A DNA stretch of 64,000 nt from FEN-1219 sp963728995 (GCA_963728995.1 CAVSMD010000004.1:1-64000); one strand, 5' to 3'. Positions 25,000-34,526 are shown, numbered from the stretch's first letter. Notes: generated from the sequence alone by a model not told the origin. Numbers and translations: made by a program.

Positions 25000-25971
25000 C
25001 TAGGCGTCGAGCATCGCGGCGAACTCTCGCACGATCTGCGCGGCGGGCTCGATCTCGTGGATCCCCGCCACCGATTTTCCCGCCTGCCAATACTCCGTGC
25101 TCGTGTCGTCGGTCAGCAGCGAGTTCTTCAGACGCCGCAGCGAGTTCAGGGCATACCACGTGCGCATCCAGTGCTTCGTTGTTCGGCCCCCGAGCATCCA
25201 GCGTGCGAACGGACCGACCTTCGTGCCGAGCCGCTCGACGTAGGCGTTGCGGATGACGGCGACCGGAACTCCCGTGAGCCGCTCGGTGAGCACGATGTCG
25301 TCCTCATCCGCCCGCACGATGGCCTGCTTGTACGCGTCGCTCGCCGTGCACTCGGGGGTTGCGATGAAGCGCGTGCCGAGCTGCACGGCGGCGTAGCCCA
25401 AGCGCAGGCGCCGGGCGAACTCCTCGGGCGTGCCCACGCCGCCCGCACTCACGATCGGCTTGCCGAAGGGTGCGAGCTCCTCGAGCAGCGCGTCCGGTGA
25501 GCGGGTGCCGGCGTGGCCGCCGGCGCGCGCGTTGACGGCGATCAAGCCGTCGACGCCGCCCGCGATGCCTTTCTCCGCCCACTTCCGCTCGGTCACGTCG
25601 TGGTAGACCACGCCGCGCACCGCGTGCACGCGTTCGCAAACCCACTTTGGGTTGCCGAGCGAGGTGATGAAGAACCGCACGCCCTCCTCGAGCGCGACAT
25701 CGATCCAGCCGCGCATCCGGTCGAGGTACGCCTTGTTGGTCCCCTCGATGAGCGCATTGAAACCGATGGGCTTGCCGGTCAACGAGCGGATGTAATGCAG
25801 CCCTGCGCGAAACTCGTGGCCGTGCACGTAGGTCAGCGAGAGAGGTTGCACCACGCCGAGCCCACCGGCCTCGCTCACGGCTGCGACGAGCTCGGGGTTG
25901 GAGCACGGATACATGGGGCCGCAGATGAGCGGAACCTCAACCCCGGCCTGTCGCGTGAACGCGGTCTGCAT
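25000..25971 (-). CDS. Nitronate monooxygenase / 2-nitropropane dioxygenase-like flavoprotein
   Basis: The 323-residue FMN-dependent TIM barrel has 'CGPMYPCSNPELVAAVSEAGG' near its start, 'GVDGLIAVNARAGGHAGTRS' (phosphate/FMN-binding loop), and 'IVSAGGVGTPEEFARRL' plus 'AVQLGTRFIATPECTAS', all typical of nitronate monooxygenase or the related FabK-like enzymes. The family oxidises alkyl nitronates, though many members have unknown substrates. It starts 4 bases after the DUF4442 stop, so the two form an operon; a thioesterase partner points to acyl or CoA chemistry. Confidence 0.88.
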   Translation of the reverse strand: MQTAFTRQAGVEVPLICGPMYPCSNPELVAAVSEAGGLGVVQPLSLTYVHGHEFRAGLHYIRSLTGKPIGFNALIEGTNKAYLDRMRGWIDVALEEGVRFFITSLGNPKWVCERVHAVRGVVYHDVTERKWAEKGIAGGVDGLIAVNARAGGHAGTRSPDALLEELAPFGKPIVSAGGVGTPEEFARRLRLGYAAVQLGTRFIATPECTASDAYKQAIVRADEDDIVLTERLTGVPVAVIRNAYVERLGTKVGPFARWMLGGRTTKHWMRTWYALNSLRRLKNSLLTDDTSTEYWQAGKSVAGIHEIEPAAQIVREFAAMLDA

Positions 25972-25975
25972 CGAG

Positions 25976-26458
25976 TCAGCCCGACTTCGGTCGCGCAACG
26001 CCGAGCCGCCAGCGCACGTTGCCCGTCGCGACGAGGGTGCCTTCGCGATCGAAGCACTCGGCCATCACGTCGAAGTCACGGTCCTCGCTGACGGCCGGGA
26101 CGGCGACGCGCGCGACGGCGCGGATCGTGCCACGCGCCTTCTTGTGGTACGTCATCGACAGAGTCGTGACGATGCCGCGCACCGTCGACGGCAGTGCGGC
26201 CATCATCGCGAGCCCACTCGTCATCTCGGCCAAATTCATGAGCGCGATCGCGTGCACCGAGCCCAGGTGCTGGCGGTTCGAGCGCCGGTCGGGAATCTCG
26301 ATCTCGGCGTGGCCCGGCTCGAGCACGCGGATGCGCGGGCGGACGGAGCCCGAGTACGGAACCAAGAGACCGAAGAGCTTGGAGAAGAGCCACGGCCCGC
26401 CGGGCAGCGGCGCGAGGCGCCGCCAAAGGCCGAGGAACTTCGCGCCGGTATCGGTCAT
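25976..26458 (-). CDS. DUF4442 hotdog-fold thioesterase-like protein
   Basis: The 160-residue protein matches DUF4442 of the hotdog superfamily, with 'HLGSVHAIALMNLAEMTSGLA' as the long central helix and 'TLSMTYHKKARGTIRAVARV' as the following strands. Family members resemble acyl-CoA thioesterases. It is the first gene of a two-gene operon with the nitronate monooxygenase-like enzyme. The upstream 110 bases are shared with the start of a short plus-strand gene. Confidence 0.85.
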   Translation of the reverse strand: MTDTGAKFLGLWRRLAPLPGGPWLFSKLFGLLVPYSGSVRPRIRVLEPGHAEIEIPDRRSNRQHLGSVHAIALMNLAEMTSGLAMMAALPSTVRGIVTTLSMTYHKKARGTIRAVARVAVPAVSEDRDFDVMAECFDREGTLVATGNVRWRLGVARPKSG

Positions 26459-26568
26459 TTGCGCGTCGAAGGTAGCACAGCCGAGGAGCAGGACCTCGTA
26501 CGCGTCCTATCCGCACGGACGGCTCCATGGGATTATCATCCCGAACGAAACCACCAGCAGGCCCGGCG

Positions 26569-26790
26569 ATGGCCACCCGACTGCTCGGTTCCCGCGGCAC
26601 TTTTGCGGCGCTCATTGGCGCCGCGGCTCTCGCACCGTACCCGGCCGCAGGTCAGGAGCCGGCACCGGCTCCGCCGCTCGTGACCACTGCGTTCGGCGAC
26701 CAAGCCCGCAAGGCCCTGACGGACACGCCCCCCGGCGTTGCTCAGCGCCTAAGTCTGCCGCGGCTGCGCGTTACCTCATCCGGCCGTCTT
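26569..26790 (+). pseudogene. Truncated 5' end of an exported protein
   Basis: ATG 26569 starts a plausible signal peptide ('FAALIGAAALAPYPAAGQ') followed by about 30 residues ('TTAFGDQARKALTDTPPGV'). The frame then runs antisense through the AbiEii-like gene with no recognisable domain, so the authentic gene seems to end near 26760. It looks like a gene cut by insertion of the neighbouring nucleotidyltransferase pair. The original family cannot be named from this much. Confidence 0.4.
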
Positions 26791-27371
26791 CATTTGCGGC
26801 GTTGTTCGAGGATCTTGTCCAACTCAGCGAGCATGTCTGCCATACCCGTTGCCGTCGCGAACTCCTTTACCGCGCTGCGCACTTCCGCAACGTCCACCTC
26901 GGTATGCGTGTCGAGCAATCCGCGAATATCCTCGAGATCCTTTGGCCGACGCGCGACCGCTTTCATGATGAGCAAGTCTTCGACTCTCGGCAGCCGAACG
27001 AGTATGCCACCCACGACATGCGCTGTTCCGCTCTCGATGGCGGATTGCTCGAACGGCAATCCACCAAAGACGATGTCGAGGTCGATTGCCGAGCGGGTAT
27101 GCCGCAGGAGCAACACCCGGCTTTGGCGAGCGAATCCCAACGCATCGGGAATGCGTGGAACGATTCCGTATCGCGCCGCACCTTCCACAGCCGACGACCA
27201 TGCATCTTCGGGCAGCATGGCCAATGCATCGATGTCGCGAGTGAGTCTCGGGCGACCCAGAATCGAGGAGGCAACCCCACCGATGATGACGGCGGGAATG
27301 CGCGTCTCATCGAGCCACTTCACCAGGTCCGCAAGCGCAGCCTGGAGCGATGCATGGAGGCGCTCAACCAC
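26790..27371 (-). CDS. AbiEii-like nucleotidyltransferase (toxin-type)
   Basis: The 193-residue protein has the nucleotidyltransferase start 'PAVIIGGVASSILGRPRLTRDIDAL', with G31-G32 and D46/D48, then 'SAIDLDIVFGGLPFE' supplying the third acidic residue and 'VEDLLIMKAVARRPKDLEDI' as the conserved C-terminal helix of the AbiEii/DUF1814 group. Related enzymes act as toxins of type IV or VII pairs by modifying tRNA. A small protein overlaps its start by 8 bases and is the likely partner. Confidence 0.85.
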   Translation of the reverse strand: MVERLHASLQAALADLVKWLDETRIPAVIIGGVASSILGRPRLTRDIDALAMLPEDAWSSAVEGAARYGIVPRIPDALGFARQSRVLLLRHTRSAIDLDIVFGGLPFEQSAIESGTAHVVGGILVRLPRVEDLLIMKAVARRPKDLEDIRGLLDTHTEVDVAEVRSAVKEFATATGMADMLAELDKILEQRRK

Positions 27372-27591
27372 TCAGGGCCTGCCGCCAACGCGCCCATCGC
27401 TCACGGACTTCGCGAACCTGACTTTCGCGGTCAGGCTCTGGACCGAAGGCATCCATAGAAGCCATGAGCGCTGCAAGCTGCGCGAACTTCGTCTCGATGG
27501 ACGTGCGTTGAAGCTCCGCCACCTCGGCGTCTCGGACGTGTTGCCACCGGGCCATGTAGGCCAGCGCTTGCTCGCTAGTGATCTTGTCCAT
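27364..27591 (-). CDS. Small helical protein, putative partner of the nucleotidyltransferase
   Basis: This 75-residue, highly charged helical protein ('ITSEQALAYMARWQHVRDAEVAEL') has no DNA-binding motif that I recognise. It overlaps the downstream nucleotidyltransferase by 8 bases. Similar small helical proteins accompany AbiEii-type genes and are treated as antitoxin candidates; that role is inferred from position only. Confidence 0.7.
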   Translation of the reverse strand: MDKITSEQALAYMARWQHVRDAEVAELQRTSIETKFAQLAALMASMDAFGPEPDRESQVREVRERWARWRQALSG

Positions 27592-27673
27592 GGCTCATTG
27601 TACGCCCCCGACTCGCCCTCACAGTCGGCGAGAGTGCGACTCCGGTCTGACCACGCGCCATGCGGAGCAGTGG

Positions 27674-28816
27674 CTACTGCTGAAACTCCGGCGTCATGTC
27701 CTTGCAAGGCTGCTTCTGAAACGGCACGTCCGAGAGATACATGATGTCGTAGCTTTCGTACGGAGCCGCCAGGTACTTGGGATCCGTGACCGAATAGTCG
27801 CGCCGCAGCGACATCTTCTGCGGATCGAACGTGAAGCGCTCCACGATGTGCATCTGTTCGCTGCTGCGCGTGGGCGGCGACAGCACGCCGGCGGCGAACC
27901 CCACCGTATCGACCACGAGCGTATTGCCCTCCCAGTGCCCGATCGAGTGACCGGCGTAGCTCGGCGTGAGGCCGTCCGGATGCTTGGTCATGCCGACGTG
28001 GATGCGGCGATCGAAGTTGTACAGGCCGTACGTGATGTCGATGACCTTCTCGCCCTCCGCCGTCGTCTTTTGCTCGAACCGGTTGATCGGCCAGTCCGCG
28101 GTCCAATCGCGGATGAAGCTGGTGGGCTTGCACGCGAACCACGGATTGTCCTTTGGAGACCGCCGGTCGAAGGCGTCGGCGGCTTTCTGGCCTTCCGGCG
28201 TGTAGACGACTTTCGGCCGCGGCGGCTGCGTGGCCTGCACCTGCTCCAGCGTGATCTTGCCGGCCGCGAAAGCCGGCGACAGGCTTTTCGGAATCATGGA
28301 ACCGTTGCCGCCGCTCGGCGGAACGGTGAGCACCAGCTGCTCCACGGCCCAGTCGCCGCTGATGTTCGGCTGCCCATCGGCCAAGCGCAGCGGGCGCTTG
28401 GAGGTATCGACGGGCGTCTTCGTCTGGAATTGATCGTTGCGATTGAGCTCCGGCGAATCGCCGATCTTGAAGTTTTCGACGTAGCAAGCGTTCGGGTCCG
28501 TGCGATGCGGACGGCCCTCGATTTCCACGTGCGAGCCCGGCTTGAACATCTCGGTGGACCAACCGGAACGCATCAGCAGCGTGGCCGCACGCATTTCGCA
28601 CCGCATGTGCGACTTCTTGCCGTTTTCGTCGACCACGTCGACCTCCATGTAGGAGTGCGGGTTGACGAGGTGCATCTCGGTAAGTGTTCCGGACCACTTC
28701 TTCAGGACGTCCATCTGGAAGAGACCGAAACCGTGGTGAGCCAACGCCGGGGTGGCCACGGCGGCGAGGGCCGCAACGAATACGGCCGACCGCGCGAGCT
28801 TGCATGACATGGACAT
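27674..28816 (-). CDS. DUF6152-type exported protein (copy 1)
   Basis: The 380-residue exported protein begins with a signal peptide ('LARSAVFVAALAAVATPALA') and the hallmark 'HHGF', then 'GTLTEMHLVNPHSYMEVDV', the DUF6152 pattern. The C-terminal part ('SIGHWEGNTLVVDTVGF', 'MHIVERFTFD') is shared with the next gene. It probably resides in the periplasm; no enzymatic role is known. ATG 28816 ('MSMSCKL') places the signal peptide correctly. Confidence 0.82.
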   Translation of the reverse strand: MSMSCKLARSAVFVAALAAVATPALAHHGFGLFQMDVLKKWSGTLTEMHLVNPHSYMEVDVVDENGKKSHMRCEMRAATLLMRSGWSTEMFKPGSHVEIEGRPHRTDPNACYVENFKIGDSPELNRNDQFQTKTPVDTSKRPLRLADGQPNISGDWAVEQLVLTVPPSGGNGSMIPKSLSPAFAAGKITLEQVQATQPPRPKVVYTPEGQKAADAFDRRSPKDNPWFACKPTSFIRDWTADWPINRFEQKTTAEGEKVIDITYGLYNFDRRIHVGMTKHPDGLTPSYAGHSIGHWEGNTLVVDTVGFAAGVLSPPTRSSEQMHIVERFTFDPQKMSLRRDYSVTDPKYLAAPYESYDIMYLSDVPFQKQPCKDMTPEFQQ

Positions 28817-28946
28817 AGCGTTCCCTCGCTGGGGTGGTTCGTTGGACAAGTATAGAGGCCCCCACCCGGCTCGGCACCTGCCTGCCCGTAGGTGCCGCGC
28901 AACGCCCTGGGGGCCGGACGTTGGGCCCGGCGGCTCCGATCCGTGT

Positions 28947-29981
28947 CTATCGTTCCAGCAAGTACCGGCGCGTCGATTCGAGATCGCAGTTGAACGGCGA
29001 CATGTCTGCCTGCGGCGAGTAGATCAGCTTGCGCGTATGCGTCATCGGTCGCGCGATGAACTCCGGATCCTCGAGCGTAAACGAGACGGTCAAACGCGTG
29101 CCGCCCTCGGTGAGCTGGAAACGCTCCACCACGTGCTTGCGCGCCCCGGACGGCACGCCGTTTTGGTAGGGCGATCGATGATCGGTGAAATTCGCCGTGT
29201 CCACCACCAACGCATCGTCCTCCCAGTGCCCAATGGAGTGCCCTTCGTGAAAACGTTCGCTCGCGGGGGGATGCGAGCGGCCATCCATGTAGACGACGCG
29301 CCGTTCGTCGAAGAACTGGCTGCTGATGGTGATCGTGTCGTCGGGGTGGATCTCGATCTGCAGCGGGTAGAGATCCGTATAGACGATGTCGCCGGGCGTC
29401 GGTCGACCGATGCACTTGAGCAGCGGATCGTCCTCGACGCGGAACGCCGCTTCCGCCGCCTTGCCCTTCTCCGTCAGCACCAGATCGCGGTGCATGAGCT
29501 GGTCGAGCCCACCGGGGTAGTCGTCGCCGAGGCTCGCACGATCGATGGTCCACTTGCCCGCGATCGAGGTGGCGCGTGCGACGACGCTCTGGGCCGGGGC
29601 GCGCGGTCCGCGGCTTCCGCCGACGTTCGGTAGCGAGGAGCCGTCCGCTTTCTCGAGCGAGTCCATGAGGCCGTAGCGTTGGCCGTCACGCGCCGGATGC
29701 ACGCCGACCGTGACGTCCTCCCCCACGGTCAAGGAGTCCGGCGTCCAGCCGAGGCGGCCCAGCGACAAGCCCGAGGCCAGCTGCACGGTCCAGTCGACGT
29801 CGTGCCCTCGTTCGTCCAGCGTCCGCACGCGGAAATAGGCATGCGGGTTGCGCAGGGAGAACTCGGTGACGCTGCCCTTGATCGTCACGAGCGATTGCAT
29901 GTCGAGCGCGGCGTCGCTGTGATGCGCGAGCGCCGGCCCGCCGCCCGTGAGGGCTATCGCCAAGATCACTAGATTTCGCAT
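28947..29981 (-). CDS. DUF6152-type exported protein (copy 2)
   Basis: The 344-residue protein has a short signal peptide ending 'GGGPALA', then 'HHSDAALDMQSLVTIKGSV', 'EFSLRNPHAYFRV' and, near the end, 'HSIGHWEDDALVVDTANF' with 'HVVERFQLTE'. These match the corresponding blocks of the neighbouring copy, so the two are a tandem pair separated by 130 bases. Function is unknown. Confidence 0.82.
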   Translation of the reverse strand: MRNLVILAIALTGGGPALAHHSDAALDMQSLVTIKGSVTEFSLRNPHAYFRVRTLDERGHDVDWTVQLASGLSLGRLGWTPDSLTVGEDVTVGVHPARDGQRYGLMDSLEKADGSSLPNVGGSRGPRAPAQSVVARATSIAGKWTIDRASLGDDYPGGLDQLMHRDLVLTEKGKAAEAAFRVEDDPLLKCIGRPTPGDIVYTDLYPLQIEIHPDDTITISSQFFDERRVVYMDGRSHPPASERFHEGHSIGHWEDDALVVDTANFTDHRSPYQNGVPSGARKHVVERFQLTEGGTRLTVSFTLEDPEFIARPMTHTRKLIYSPQADMSPFNCDLESTRRYLLER

Positions 29982-30200
29982 GACGCCTTCTTGCCCGGTC
30001 GCCGAGCCCTACCGCGTGGGGACGCCGACACACTGGGATTCTACGCGCGGCGGCGCTGCCTGCGGGACTCTCCCGCCGGCGTGAGCGCCCCTCGAAGCGC
30101 GGCGGGTGCACGCAGACCCCTCGTGACGCCGACCCCCGAGTTGATAGGATGGCTGCGAACGGGCGACTTGCCGTCTCGGGGTTTTCGAAAGGGGGGAGCC

Positions 30201-31733
30201 ATGAGCATGGTGCGCACGAACTCGAAGCGCAGCCGCGGCCGGCTGATCGGCGTGGCGCTGCTCGGCGTGCTTGGCGGCCACACGGCCCTCGCCTGCGAGT
30301 CCCTGGCCGGGCAGCGGTTCGGCGCCACCGAGATCCTGTCGGCCGCCGTCGTGCCGGCCGGCGGATTCACGCTGCCCTCGAGCACGCCGGGCGCGGCGGC
30401 GACGAGTGCCGCGCTGGCCCATCTGCCGCCGTTCTGTCGCGTGCAGGCCGTCGCGCGGCCCACCTCGGACTCGGCGATCGGCATCGAGATCTGGCTGCCC
30501 GACCGCGGCTGGAACGGCAAGCTGCTCGCCGTCGGTAACGGCGCCTGGGCGGGCTCGATCAGCTATGGCGCGCTGGCCGATGCGCTCGCCGCGGGCTATG
30601 CCGCCGCGAGCACGGACACCGGCCACGTCGGCAACTCCATCGACTTCGCGCTCGGGCACCCCGAGAAGCTCGTGGATTTCGCGCATCGTGCCGTGCACGA
30701 GACGGCGCTCGCGGCCAAAGCCGTGGTCGAGTCGAGCTACTCGCGACGCCCCGACTACGCGTACTTCTCCGGTTGCTCGACGGGCGGTCGACAGGCGCTC
30801 GCGGAGGCGCAGCGGTATCCGCACGACTTCGACGGCATCGTCGCGGGCGCGCCGGCCTACTATCCCACGCACATCCAGGGCACGCAGGTCTGGACGGCCG
30901 CCGTCAACGCGAACCAGGCGGGCCGGCCGCTCGGTGCGCGGGAGTTCGAGCTCGTGAACGATGCCGTGGTCGCGGCCTGCGACGCACTCGACGGGGTGCA
31001 CGACGGCGTCATCGAGAACCCGCGCGTCTGCAAGCTCGATCCGGGCTCGCTCGTCTGCGGCGCGGGCAGCGACTCGGCCTGTCTGTCGCCGGCGCAAGCG
31101 GACACCGTGCGACTGACGTACCGCGGCCCCGTCGACGCGGCAGGCAAATCGATCTTTCCGGGCCTGTCCCGCGGCAGCGAGCGCGGCTGGCGAACGCTGA
31201 GCGGCGACAAGCCGCTGTCGCTCGCGTTCGAGACGTACGCGGATCTGGTGTTCGACGATCCGGGCTGGGACTTCCGTATGTTCGATGCGGCCCGCGACAT
31301 CCCGCTCGGCGTCGAGCGTATCGGCAAGCTCATGGACTCGGCCGATCCGCATCTCGACGCGTTCATCGAGCACGGCGGCAAGCTGCTGCTGTATCACGGC
31401 TGGGCCGATCCCGGCATTCCGGCCGAGGGCACGGTCCGCTACTACGAGGCCGTCCGCAGCGCGCTCGGCGCCGACACCGCGGCGCGCAGCGTGCGCCTCT
31501 TCATGGTGCCCGGCATGGGCCACTGCCGCGGCGGCACCGGCACGGATACGTTCGACGCCGTCGCCGCGCTCGATCGCTGGGTGCGGGCCGGCCCCGCGCC
31601 GGAGCGCATCGAGGCCGCGCGCCTCGAGGCCGGCAAGGTCGTTCGCACGCGGCCGCTGTGCGCCTACCCGGCGAGCGCCACCTACCGCGGTCGCGGCAGC
31701 ACGGACGACAGCAAGAGCTTCGAGTGCCGATGA
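30201..31733 (+). CDS. Tannase/feruloyl esterase family hydrolase, exported
   Basis: The 510-residue protein has a signal peptide ('LIGVALLGVLGGHTALA') and the tannase-family core: 'AAASTDTGHVGN', the nucleophile elbow 'YFSGCSTGGRQALAEAQRYP', 'DGIVAGAPA', 'LLLYHGWADPGIPAEGTV' (acid residue) and 'VPGMGHCRGG' (catalytic His). Paired cysteines next to the Ser (GCS) and His (HC) give the family's CS-D-HC arrangement. It would split ester bonds of plant phenolics such as gallate or ferulate esters. ATG 30201 follows a GGGGGGAG ribosome site. Positions 29982-30200 are a divergent promoter region; 31734-31975 show no gene. Confidence 0.9.
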   Translation: MSMVRTNSKRSRGRLIGVALLGVLGGHTALACESLAGQRFGATEILSAAVVPAGGFTLPSSTPGAAATSAALAHLPPFCRVQAVARPTSDSAIGIEIWLPDRGWNGKLLAVGNGAWAGSISYGALADALAAGYAAASTDTGHVGNSIDFALGHPEKLVDFAHRAVHETALAAKAVVESSYSRRPDYAYFSGCSTGGRQALAEAQRYPHDFDGIVAGAPAYYPTHIQGTQVWTAAVNANQAGRPLGAREFELVNDAVVAACDALDGVHDGVIENPRVCKLDPGSLVCGAGSDSACLSPAQADTVRLTYRGPVDAAGKSIFPGLSRGSERGWRTLSGDKPLSLAFETYADLVFDDPGWDFRMFDAARDIPLGVERIGKLMDSADPHLDAFIEHGGKLLLYHGWADPGIPAEGTVRYYEAVRSALGADTAARSVRLFMVPGMGHCRGGTGTDTFDAVAALDRWVRAGPAPERIEAARLEAGKVVRTRPLCAYPASATYRGRGSTDDSKSFECR

Positions 31734-31975
31734 CGAAGGCGCGCCACCGCGGGCACGAAAGCCCGGCCGCCGCCGACGCCGAGCACCGGGAGAAGATCGT
31801 CCGCTAGCTGCGCGCGGAAGCGATGCCGCCCGAGGGGTCGCGCATCGACGCGCCGCACACGAAAGGCCGCACGCGTCAAGCGCTGCATCGCGTCGCGAGC
31901 ACGCGTGCGGTCGTGAAGCGGGTTTGCGACTTTGAGCTATAGTGGCCGTTCGTCATTGAGTGCCGGAAACCGTCG

Positions 31976-32683
31976 ATGCGCGGACCGTTGATTGCCACTC
32001 TCGCGGCGATCCTCGCCCTGAGCAGCTGCGCCTACCCGCCGCCACGCGCGCCGAGCGAAACGCCGACGAGCGAGGTATCGCCCGCCGGTGCTGCGGACCC
32101 CACGTCTGCAGCTGGCGCGGCGAGCCCTGTCGCACCGGAGACCAGCGCAAGCCCGCCGGCCAGTGCGCCTGCACCGCCGGCACCGCCCCGAGAGACGGCG
32201 TCGACTGCACCGTCCAACCCACCGCCCGCGGCCCGCAGTCCGCCGAAAGCGCCCCCGGCATCGCCGGAAAAACCGACGCCTGCGAAACCGCCGGTGGCCG
32301 CCGCGCCGCCCGCGGCACCGCCGGGCGCGGCGCCCACCCCGCCGGCACCGCCGGCCGCCGCCGCTGCGCCGGTGCCACCGGCCTCGCCGCCGCTGGATCT
32401 GGCCGGGCTCGAGCAGCGCCTGCGAGAGACGCGTGCCATCGGCGTGTTCACCAAGCTGTCGCTGAAGAATCAGGTCGATGACCTGCTCGATCAGTTCCGG
32501 CGACTCTACGGGGGACAGATCAAAGTCCCACTCACGGATCTTCGGCAACGGTATGAGCACTTGTTGCTCGAAGTGGTCACTCTCTTGCAGGATGCAGACC
32601 AACCGCTGGCCAATGCCATCACCTCCTCGCGGGAAGCGATCTGGGGCATTCTCGCCGATCCGAAAACGTTCGCGACAATCTGA
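31976..32683 (+). CDS. Pro/Ala-rich lipoprotein
   Basis: The 235-residue product starts with a lipoprotein signal 'LAAILALSSC' (lipobox Cys near residue 18), followed by ~110 residues of Pro/Ala/Ser-rich linker and a helical C-terminal domain of ~100 residues ('LEQRLRETRAIGVFTKLSLKNQVDDLL', split here only by the linker). The linker would span periplasm or cell wall. The C-terminal domain is found in conserved hypothetical lipoproteins; no role is known. It may be co-transcribed with the two genes downstream. Confidence 0.75.
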   Translation: MRGPLIATLAAILALSSCAYPPPRAPSETPTSEVSPAGAADPTSAAGAASPVAPETSASPPASAPAPPAPPRETASTAPSNPPPAARSPPKAPPASPEKPTPAKPPVAAAPPAAPPGAAPTPPAPPAAAAAPVPPASPPLDLAGLEQRLRETRAIGVFTKLSLKNQVDDLLDQFRRLYGGQIKVPLTDLRQRYEHLLLEVVTLLQDADQPLANAITSSREAIWGILADPKTFATI

Positions 32684-32703
32684 CTTGCCGCGCTGGAGAG
32701 ATA

Positions 32704-32955
32704 ATGATGAAGCAGCCGTTACCCGTTCTTGCGCTGGCCACGCTCGCCTTCGTTGGCAACGCCCCTCTGCTGGCCGCCGACGAGCCCCTGGACAAGGATC
32801 TGAAGGTGACGATCGTCCTGCACGGCTATCCGTGCGACGAGATCGTCAGCTCGAAGCGCAACGCCGACAGCGATTACACCGTCAGCTGCAAAGACGGCAA
32901 TCGCTACCACGTGTTCGTGAGCGCCCAGGGACGGGTGGTCGTCGAGAAGCAGTGA
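32704..32955 (+). CDS. Small exported protein
   Basis: This 83-residue protein has a signal peptide ('PVLALATLAFVGNAPLLA') and a mature part of ~58 residues with two cysteines ('GYPCDEIV', 'YTVSCKDG') likely to form a disulfide, then 'NRYHVFVSAQGRVVVEKQ'. It lies 20 bases after the lipoprotein and overlaps the M20 peptidase start by 4 bases. Function unknown. Confidence 0.72.
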   Translation: MMKQPLPVLALATLAFVGNAPLLAADEPLDKDLKVTIVLHGYPCDEIVSSKRNADSDYTVSCKDGNRYHVFVSAQGRVVVEKQ

Positions 32956-34526
32956 TCAGCGAGGCGTCAAGACGTCTAACCCGCTCGTTCCGGACACGCC
33001 GCTTGCGGCACGTTAGCGTTGCTCTCGCGGCGTTCGTCACGCTCCCCGCCGCCGCCGGCACGCTGCACGAGCAAGCGGAACGCGCCGCGCAGAAGAATTT
33101 CGCCGAGTATCTCGACGCGCTGCGCATTCCGAACGTGGCCGCGCGTGCTGCGGACATTCAGCGGAACGCGGACTTCCTCGCGCGGGCCTTCGAGCGGCGC
33201 GGCTTGAAAGTGCGGCTCGTGACGAATCCGGCGGGCCGGCCCGTGGTGCTGGCCGAGGGCGCCGCACGTGAAGGGCTGGCGACACTGCTCTTCTATCTCC
33301 ACTACGACGGTCAGCCCGTGGTCCCCGCGGAGTGGACGCAAGCCGATCCGTTTGCACCGGTGGTGCGGCGCCGCACCGCGACGGGCGCCTGGCAGGACGT
33401 GCCGGCTGAGGCGCTGCAGGCGCAGCCGCTCGACCCGGAGCTGCGCGTGTTCGCGCGCTCCGCCGCCGACGACAAAGCGCCGATCCTGATGCTGCTCACG
33501 GCGTTGGACTTGCTGGCGGCGCGCGTGGAGGCGCCCGCCTTCAACGTGAAGGTGATGCTCGATGGCGAAGAGGAGATGAGCTCGCCGAGCCTCGCGGCCA
33601 CGGTTGCGTCCGAGCGTGCCGCGTTCTCGGCCGATGCGCTCGTCATGCTCGATGGCCCGAAGCACGAGTCCGGCCGCCCCACGCTGGTGTTCGGCAACCG
33701 CGGTCTCACGCAAGCCACGCTCACGGTGTTCGGGCCGCGCGCGCCGCTGCACAGCGGTCACTATGGCAACTACGCGCCGAACCCCGCACTGCGGCTCGCC
33801 ACGTTGCTCGCGTCGATGAAGGACGACGACGGCCGCGTCGTGATCCCCGGCTTCTACGACGGCGTGACGCTGACGGACGCGGACCGTTTGATGCTGGCGG
33901 ACGTGGGCGACGACGAAGCCGCGCTGCGCGCCCGCATCGGCATTGCGCGTGCGGACGGCGTGGGCAACAGCTACCAGGAAGCGCTGCAGTATCCGTCGCT
34001 GAACATTCGCGGCCTGGCGGCCGGCGGCGTCGGCGCCGTGGCCACGAACACCATCCCGAGCCGGGCCGTGGCCGAGCTCGACCTGCGCACCACGCCGGAG
34101 ACCGACGGCAGGCATCTGTACGCGCTAGTGCGCGCGCACATCGAGCGCGCCGGCTATCACCTGGTGGAAGACGAGCCCACCGACGCCGAGCGCGCCCGGT
34201 TCGACAAGCTCGCGCGCTTCACGCTCGGCCCCGTGAACGCCGCGGCGCGCATGCCGGCCGACTCGGCGATTGGCCGCTGGGCGAGCCTGGCCCTGCACGC
34301 GCCGACCGCTCCAAGCCCCAGCACGGAGCCGGTGAAAATTCGCATGATGGGCGCCACGGTGCCGACGGACGTGCTGCTCGCCGCGTTGCCCGTGCCGTTC
34401 GTGCTCGTGCCCACGGTGAATGCCGACAACAATCAGCACGCGGCGAACGAAAACCTGCGCGTCGGCGATTTGGTGGCCGGCGTCGAAACCCTCTACAGCC
34501 TGCTGAGCACGCCCTATCGGCGGTAG
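32952..34526 (+). CDS. M20-family metallopeptidase, exported
   Basis: GTG 32952 overlaps the previous stop (GTGA) and gives a 524-residue protein with a signal sequence ('VSVALAAFVTLPAAAG'). The M20 metal site is visible: 'FYLHYDGQPV' (His, Asp), 'SAADDKAPI' (bridging Asp), 'MLDGEEEMSSPS' (Glu pair), and 'NNQHAANENL' (late His). The dimerisation domain spans about residues 240-380. It would cleave small peptides or N-acyl amino acids in the periplasm. The frame is intact. Confidence 0.9.
   Translation: MISEASRRLTRSFRTRRLRHVSVALAAFVTLPAAAGTLHEQAERAAQKNFAEYLDALRIPNVAARAADIQRNADFLARAFERRGLKVRLVTNPAGRPVVLAEGAAREGLATLLFYLHYDGQPVVPAEWTQADPFAPVVRRRTATGAWQDVPAEALQAQPLDPELRVFARSAADDKAPILMLLTALDLLAARVEAPAFNVKVMLDGEEEMSSPSLAATVASERAAFSADALVMLDGPKHESGRPTLVFGNRGLTQATLTVFGPRAPLHSGHYGNYAPNPALRLATLLASMKDDDGRVVIPGFYDGVTLTDADRLMLADVGDDEAALRARIGIARADGVGNSYQEALQYPSLNIRGLAAGGVGAVATNTIPSRAVAELDLRTTPETDGRHLYALVRAHIERAGYHLVEDEPTDAERARFDKLARFTLGPVNAAARMPADSAIGRWASLALHAPTAPSPSTEPVKIRMMGATVPTDVLLAALPVPFVLVPTVNADNNQHAANENLRVGDLVAGVETLYSLLSTPYRR

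Noticed and set aside
31730..31807. 25-codon frame overlapping the tannase stop
   Set aside because: No ribosome site, no conserved features; likely chance.
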